A DNA stretch of 64,000 nucleotides from Streptomyces nodosus (GTDB lineage: Bacteria; Actinomycetota; Actinomycetes; Streptomycetales; Streptomycetaceae): positions 6,482,001-6,546,000 of the forward strand of contig NZ_CP023747.1 of assembly GCF_008704995.1 (NCBI RefSeq), given 5' to 3'. This document shows, piece by piece, positions 49,373 through 64,000 of the stretch. Each line of letters starts with the position of its first letter. Position 1 is the stretch's first letter. The position numbers and the translations under genes are program-made. The notes beneath the pieces were generated by a model. It was not told the DNA's origin. It was given only the letters and a program-made list of their open reading frames with translations, and did no database searches.

Positions 49373-50029
49373 ATGGTGCATGAAACCTTAATTCCAGGCG
49401 GACATGGCGAGAATTCGCGTGGTCTGGATCAGCGAGCCGAACTGCCGCCTCGGCCGGTCTGGGTTCACCTGGCTTTCGCTTTCACGATTCTCTTCATGCT
49501 GCTGCATGTGTACTGGGCGGTGGGCGGCACCTGGGGGCTGCCGCTGCTTGCGAAGCACGACAAGTCAGCGGTGCAGGCGGTCAACTGGGTGGTCAGCGCC
49601 ATCATGGTGTTCGGCGCGCTCTTCGTCCTCGCGCTGAAACGCCGGACGGGCGGGCGGATGCGCGCCTGGGTGCTGCTGGTGCCGATCTGGACCGCGGCGG
49701 TGGTGTGCATCTCCCACGCCCTCTACGGCTTCTTCACCAAGGCCCTCTATCTGAGCGGACGGCACGGCGCGGTCGACTTCCCGGTCGTGCCCGGTGTCGG
49801 CGCGGCGGAGGCGGCCGAGGCCAACCATCTCTCGGCCGTGCAGGACCTCCTGGTGTTCGAGCCGTGCTTCCTGGTCCAGGGCGTGGTGCTGGCCCTGGCC
49901 GCCTGGCAGTTCATCCGCACCGGGGACGGCCGCCGCAGGTGGTGGACGTCGCTGGTGGTGGGCGTCCTGGTGATCGATGTGTTCGGCGCGCTGCTCTCGC
50001 TCGCCGGTATGCGCTTCGCGGTGTCCTGA
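49373..50029 (+). CDS. DUF3995-type membrane protein with a TTA codon
   Basis: A 218-aa membrane protein with four predicted helices (VHLAFAFTILFMLLHVYW, VNWVVSAIMVFGALFVLAL, AWVLLVPIWTAAVVCISHALYGFF, LVVGVLVIDVFGALLSLAG) and a DUF3995-like pattern (WAVGG at the first loop). An AAGGA site lies 7 bp before the ATG at 49373. Codon 6 is TTA, which in Streptomyces needs the developmentally controlled bldA tRNA, so production should be limited to the stage of secondary metabolism. The role is unknown; it sits between exporter and tailoring genes, so a part in export or immunity is possible. It converges with the thioesterase gene. Confidence 0.75.
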   Translation: MVHETLIPGGHGENSRGLDQRAELPPRPVWVHLAFAFTILFMLLHVYWAVGGTWGLPLLAKHDKSAVQAVNWVVSAIMVFGALFVLALKRRTGGRMRAWVLLVPIWTAAVVCISHALYGFFTKALYLSGRHGAVDFPVVPGVGAAEAAEANHLSAVQDLLVFEPCFLVQGVVLALAAWQFIRTGDGRRRWWTSLVVGVLVIDVFGALLSLAGMRFAVS

Positions 50030-50034
50030 CCACC

Positions 50035-50065
50035 CCCGCGTCGCCGGTTCAGTCGGCGACGCGGG
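50035..50065. terminator. Bidirectional terminator overlapping the thioesterase stop codon
   Basis: A perfect 12-bp GC-rich inverted repeat (50035-50046 with 50054-50065) with a 7-nt loop. The leftward thioesterase stop codon (50049-50051) lies in the loop, so the last codons of that gene are part of the stem. Confidence 0.8.
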
Positions 50066-50837
50066 CGGCGGTGAGGTGGTCGGCCAGCCGGCCGGCCAGG
50101 TCGCGGACGAGGGCTTCGGGGTCGTCCATCAGATAGAAGTGGCCCCCGGGGTAGACCCGATGGTCGAAGCGGCCGGTGGCGCTCACCGCCGCCCACTCCC
50201 GCAGACCCTCGACCGGCACCTGCGCGTCCTCGTCCCCCACATACGCGGTCACCGCGGTGTCCAGCGGGGTGACCGGGCGCGGCAGGTAGGTGCCGATCAG
50301 CCGGAAGTCCGCCCGGATCGCGGGCAGTACCAGCTCCCGCAGGTCCGGGTCGTCCAGCACCGTGCCGGCGTCGGGGTCGCCGAGCCGGCGCACCTCCTCC
50401 AGGATCGCGTCGTCGCCGCGCAGATGCACGCTCTTGGGCACCACCCGGTGCGGCGGCAACTGGCCGGAGACGAACATCCGCCCCGGGGCCGAACCGGTGC
50501 GCTGCTTCAGGCGCAGGGCCACCTCGTAGGCGACGGAGGCACCCATGCTGTGCCCGAACAGCACCAGCCGGTCTCCCGCCCAGCGCTGCAGCACATCGGC
50601 GATCGGCGTGGTCAGCGCGCCCATCTCGTCGATGCAGGGCTCCAGGAGCCGGTCCTGGCGGCCCGGGTAGCACACCCCGGTCACCTCGATGTCGTCGGGC
50701 AGCCACCGCGGCCAGTCACGGAACATGCTGGCCGCGCCGCCCGCATGAGGGAAGCACACCAACCGCAGACGGGGTGTGGCCACCTTGCGGTAACACCGCA
50801 GCCACTTCGACGGGTTCACCCCGGCGGACGGGCTCAT
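50049..50837 (-). CDS. Type II thioesterase of the NRPS cluster
   Basis: A 262-aa alpha/beta hydrolase of the GrsT/RifR type. LVCFPHAGGAASMFRDW at the N-terminus, FGHSMGA with nucleophile Ser97, GDEDAQVP with the catalytic Asp (about 202), and PGGHFYL with His233. It removes stalled or wrong acyl groups from carrier proteins of the assembly line. Its ATG overlaps the P450 stop (ATGA), so it is co-translated with the P450. Confidence 0.93.
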   Translation of the reverse strand: MSPSAGVNPSKWLRCYRKVATPRLRLVCFPHAGGAASMFRDWPRWLPDDIEVTGVCYPGRQDRLLEPCIDEMGALTTPIADVLQRWAGDRLVLFGHSMGASVAYEVALRLKQRTGSAPGRMFVSGQLPPHRVVPKSVHLRGDDAILEEVRRLGDPDAGTVLDDPDLRELVLPAIRADFRLIGTYLPRPVTPLDTAVTAYVGDEDAQVPVEGLREWAAVSATGRFDHRVYPGGHFYLMDDPEALVRDLAGRLADHLTAARVAD

Positions 50838-52105
50838 GCGCGTGCTCCGTCCCCGCCGTCGTGAGCGGCCAGCGCCGCCTCGTCCGGCTGGAAACGCACC
50901 GGCAGGCCGCACAGCCCGGTCAGGAAGTTGGAGTGGATCCGCTGCGGCTCGCCGGTGATCTCGAACCCGGTGCTGTAGGTGCGCAGGGCGTCCAGCATCG
51001 CGTTCACCTCGACCCGGCCCAGATACGCGCCGAGGCAGAAGTGCGGGCCGTAGCCGAAGGTGATGTGCTTGTTGGGCGACCGGTTCAGATCGAAGACATA
51101 CGGGTCGGCGAAGACCTCCTCGTCCCGGTTGGCCGAGCTGTTCCACAGCGTGACGATGTCACCGGCGGCGATGACCTGGTCGTGCAGCTCCAGGTCGGTG
51201 ACCGCGCGCCGGCCGAAGTGCATCGCCGGGGTCGCCCAGCGCAGCACCTCCTCGGTGGCCGACTCCAGTGTCACCTCGCGGTCGCGGAGCAACTGCCACT
51301 GGTCCGGGTGCTCGGAGAAGGTCCGCACCGCGTCGATCATCGACAGTCGGCTGGTCTCGTCACCGCCGAGGATCAGGCTGTAGCAGTTGAGGACGATGAC
51401 CTCCTCGCTCAGCGGCTCACCGTTCACGGTGCTGTTGGCGAGAAGGCTGATCACGTCCTCGGTCGGCTTCGCCCGGCGCTCGGCGACCAACTCGTTGAAG
51501 TACAGCAGGATCTCGTTGCGGGCGAGCCAGGCATCGGTCGCCGACTGACCCTCCTCGTTGGAGCTGAGCGCCGACTTGTTGAGGTTCAGCAGGAACTCAC
51601 GGTCCGCGGTGGGCACTCCGAGCAGGTCCGAGATGGTGTTCATCGGGATGTGCTCGGCGACATCGGTGGCGAAGTCGCACTCGCCGCGCCGGACGGCCTC
51701 CACCACCAGCCGTGTGGTGTTCTCGCGGACCCGGTCGGTGATGGGCTTGAGGGCCTGCGGGGAGAAGGCCTTGAGCAGCACATTGCGCAGGTTCCGGTGC
51801 GGCGCGCCGTCGGTGACGGCGAGCATCCTGCCCGCCGCGGAGTCGCCCCCGGCGAGCAGCGTGACCAGTACGTTGCCCTTCTCCGAGGTGAGCCGCTTGT
51901 TGTCCTTGTACAGGGCCATGACGTCCGCGTACCGGCTGATCACCCAGAAGCCCGGTGCGTCGCCGGTGGGCGGGTGCCAGTGGAGCGGCCGTGTGGTGCG
52001 CAACTGGCGCCAGTATGCGCGGAGGTCGTTCTCCTCGAACGTTCTGGGATCGGTCAGATCGACTGTGGAGACATCGTCCGGTATCGACATCGTTTGCGCA
52101 GTCAT
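50834..52105 (-). CDS. sky32: Cytochrome P450, probable beta-hydroxylase of carrier-bound amino acids
   Basis: A 423-aa bacterial P450. The heme ligand is Cys357 in FGYGPHFCLGAYLGR; the K-helix ExxR is E286 to R289; the I-helix oxygen-activation motif is GGDETS at 247-252. The sequence style (PFEEND-LRAYW near the N-terminus, SANRDEEVFADP) fits the CYP163/NovI-type group that hydroxylates PCP-bound amino acids. In skyllamycin, P450sky (Sky32, CYP163B3) beta-hydroxylates three residues, including the last Leu, on their PCPs. Here the gene follows the terminal NRPS gene, as expected for that enzyme. The symbol rests on context and family, not on an alignment. Confidence 0.83.
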   Translation of the reverse strand: MTAQTMSIPDDVSTVDLTDPRTFEENDLRAYWRQLRTTRPLHWHPPTGDAPGFWVISRYADVMALYKDNKRLTSEKGNVLVTLLAGGDSAAGRMLAVTDGAPHRNLRNVLLKAFSPQALKPITDRVRENTTRLVVEAVRRGECDFATDVAEHIPMNTISDLLGVPTADREFLLNLNKSALSSNEEGQSATDAWLARNEILLYFNELVAERRAKPTEDVISLLANSTVNGEPLSEEVIVLNCYSLILGGDETSRLSMIDAVRTFSEHPDQWQLLRDREVTLESATEEVLRWATPAMHFGRRAVTDLELHDQVIAAGDIVTLWNSSANRDEEVFADPYVFDLNRSPNKHITFGYGPHFCLGAYLGRVEVNAMLDALRTYSTGFEITGEPQRIHSNFLTGLCGLPVRFQPDEAALAAHDGGDGARA

Positions 52106-52169
52106 TTTTTCGCCATTCGTCGTGGGCTGCGAAAGGGGAATGCGGCGGTATTGCTCGGCCGATGGGCAG

Positions 52170-52221
52170 CCGGTTCAGGCCCGTGGAAAAAGGACACCCT
52201 TTTTCCACGGGCCTGAACCGG
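52170..52221. terminator. 24-bp perfect inverted repeat between NRPS and P450 genes
   Basis: Arms 52170-52193 and 52198-52221 are perfectly complementary with a 4-nt loop; the centre is A5GG/CCT5, the outer part GC-rich. It lies 28 bp after the NRPS stop, in the gap before the P450 gene on the same strand. A structure this strong should end most NRPS transcripts, so P450 and thioesterase would rely on read-through or a promoter in the roughly 60 AT-rich bp after it. Confidence 0.88.
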
Positions 52222-52248
52222 TCGGTCGATGACAGCTCGGGGATCCGG

Positions 52249-63938
<11,690 letters not shown>

Positions 63939-63945
<7 letters not shown>

Positions 63946-64000
63946 GACAACCCCTCGTCGTCCAGATCGTTCTCGAACTCGTCCAGTTCCTGCTGGTCCA
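63939..64000 (-). CDS. 3' end of the preceding NRPS gene (probable E-domain tail)
   Basis: The last 19 codons of a gene entering from the right edge, ending in ELDEFENDLDDEGLSW. Its TGA overlaps the start of the trimodular NRPS by 7 bp, implying coupled translation. The acidic tail beginning DQQELDEFEND lines up with the end of the internal E domain of the next protein (LTQAQIDMVES just before the next C domain). The upstream module therefore probably ends in an epimerisation domain and hands over a D-residue. Confidence 0.7.

Overview
The window is high-GC actinobacterial DNA with GC-rich third codon positions, GTG starts and overlapping ATGA/GTGA gene junctions. Gene content and order point to Streptomyces. 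From about 2 kb to 40 kb the order matches, from memory, the S. coelicolor SCO67xx chromosome arm: an SCO6745-family gene, idi, a CDP-alcohol phosphotransferase/export block, the hopanoid operon with its own ispG and dxs, and an XRE-cupin regulator with a small membrane protein. From about 41 kb to the right edge the DNA is the end of a nonribosomal peptide cluster.

Layout. 1-13 kb: the 3' end of a fatty-acid oxidation gene, a PfkB sugar kinase, a secreted M1 peptidase, a D-amino-acid oxidase, an ABC-F ATPase, a MarR-type regulator divergent from a DUF4097 protein, the RNA-binding protein Tex, an SCO6745-family protein, an enoyl-CoA hydratase and an RsbW-like ATPase. 12.9-13.2 kb holds imperfect GC-rich tandem repeats running into the 3' end of idi. 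13-15 kb: idi and galE. 15.2-22.4 kb: a seven-gene, almost gapless operon with a CDP-alcohol phosphotransferase, a nucleotidyltransferase, a glycerol-1-phosphate-dehydrogenase-like enzyme, a second CDP-alcohol phosphotransferase, a GT2 glycosyltransferase and a TagG/TagH-type exporter. This looks like an incompletely described pathway for an exported phospho-glycoconjugate.

22.5-35.8 kb is a complete hopanoid operon: hpnC-hpnD-(46-aa ORF)-hpnE-polyprenyl synthase-shc-hpnG-hpnH-ispG-dxs-hpnO. It makes C5 precursor (dxs, ispG), C15 chains, squalene (hpnCDE) and hopene (shc), then builds the C35 side chain (hpnH, hpnG, hpnO). A strong hairpin lies between ispG and dxs, and ispG has codon use unlike its neighbours. 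35.8-40.7 kb: an XRE-cupin regulator with twin operators, a 49-aa membrane protein, a CX5R phosphatase, a GH36 alpha-galactosidase and an SGNH hydrolase.

41.0-64.0 kb: a LysR-type DNA-binding-only protein, a two-subunit B12 glutamate mutase (3-methylaspartate), a flavin reductase with a luciferase-like monooxygenase, two DrrB-type permeases plus one DrrA ATPase around a methyltransferase, a TTA-containing DUF3995 membrane protein, a type II thioesterase, a P450, and a 3898-aa trimodular NRPS (C-A-PCP / C-A-PCP-E / C-A-PCP-TE). The 3' end of the preceding NRPS gene is at the edge. The first A domain carries a glycine-type code. The second and third A domains are near-duplicates with the same inferred code. 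Gene set, module order and enzymes match what I know of the skyllamycin cluster (beta-methyl-Asp; alpha-hydroxy-Gly by a luciferase-like enzyme; beta-hydroxylation by P450sky; terminal Gly-D-Leu-Leu modules). I read it as skyllamycin-type; no alignment was run.

Convergent gene pairs and transcription-unit ends are marked by strong perfect inverted repeats. No rRNA, tRNA, CRISPR array, insertion sequence or phage gene was seen.
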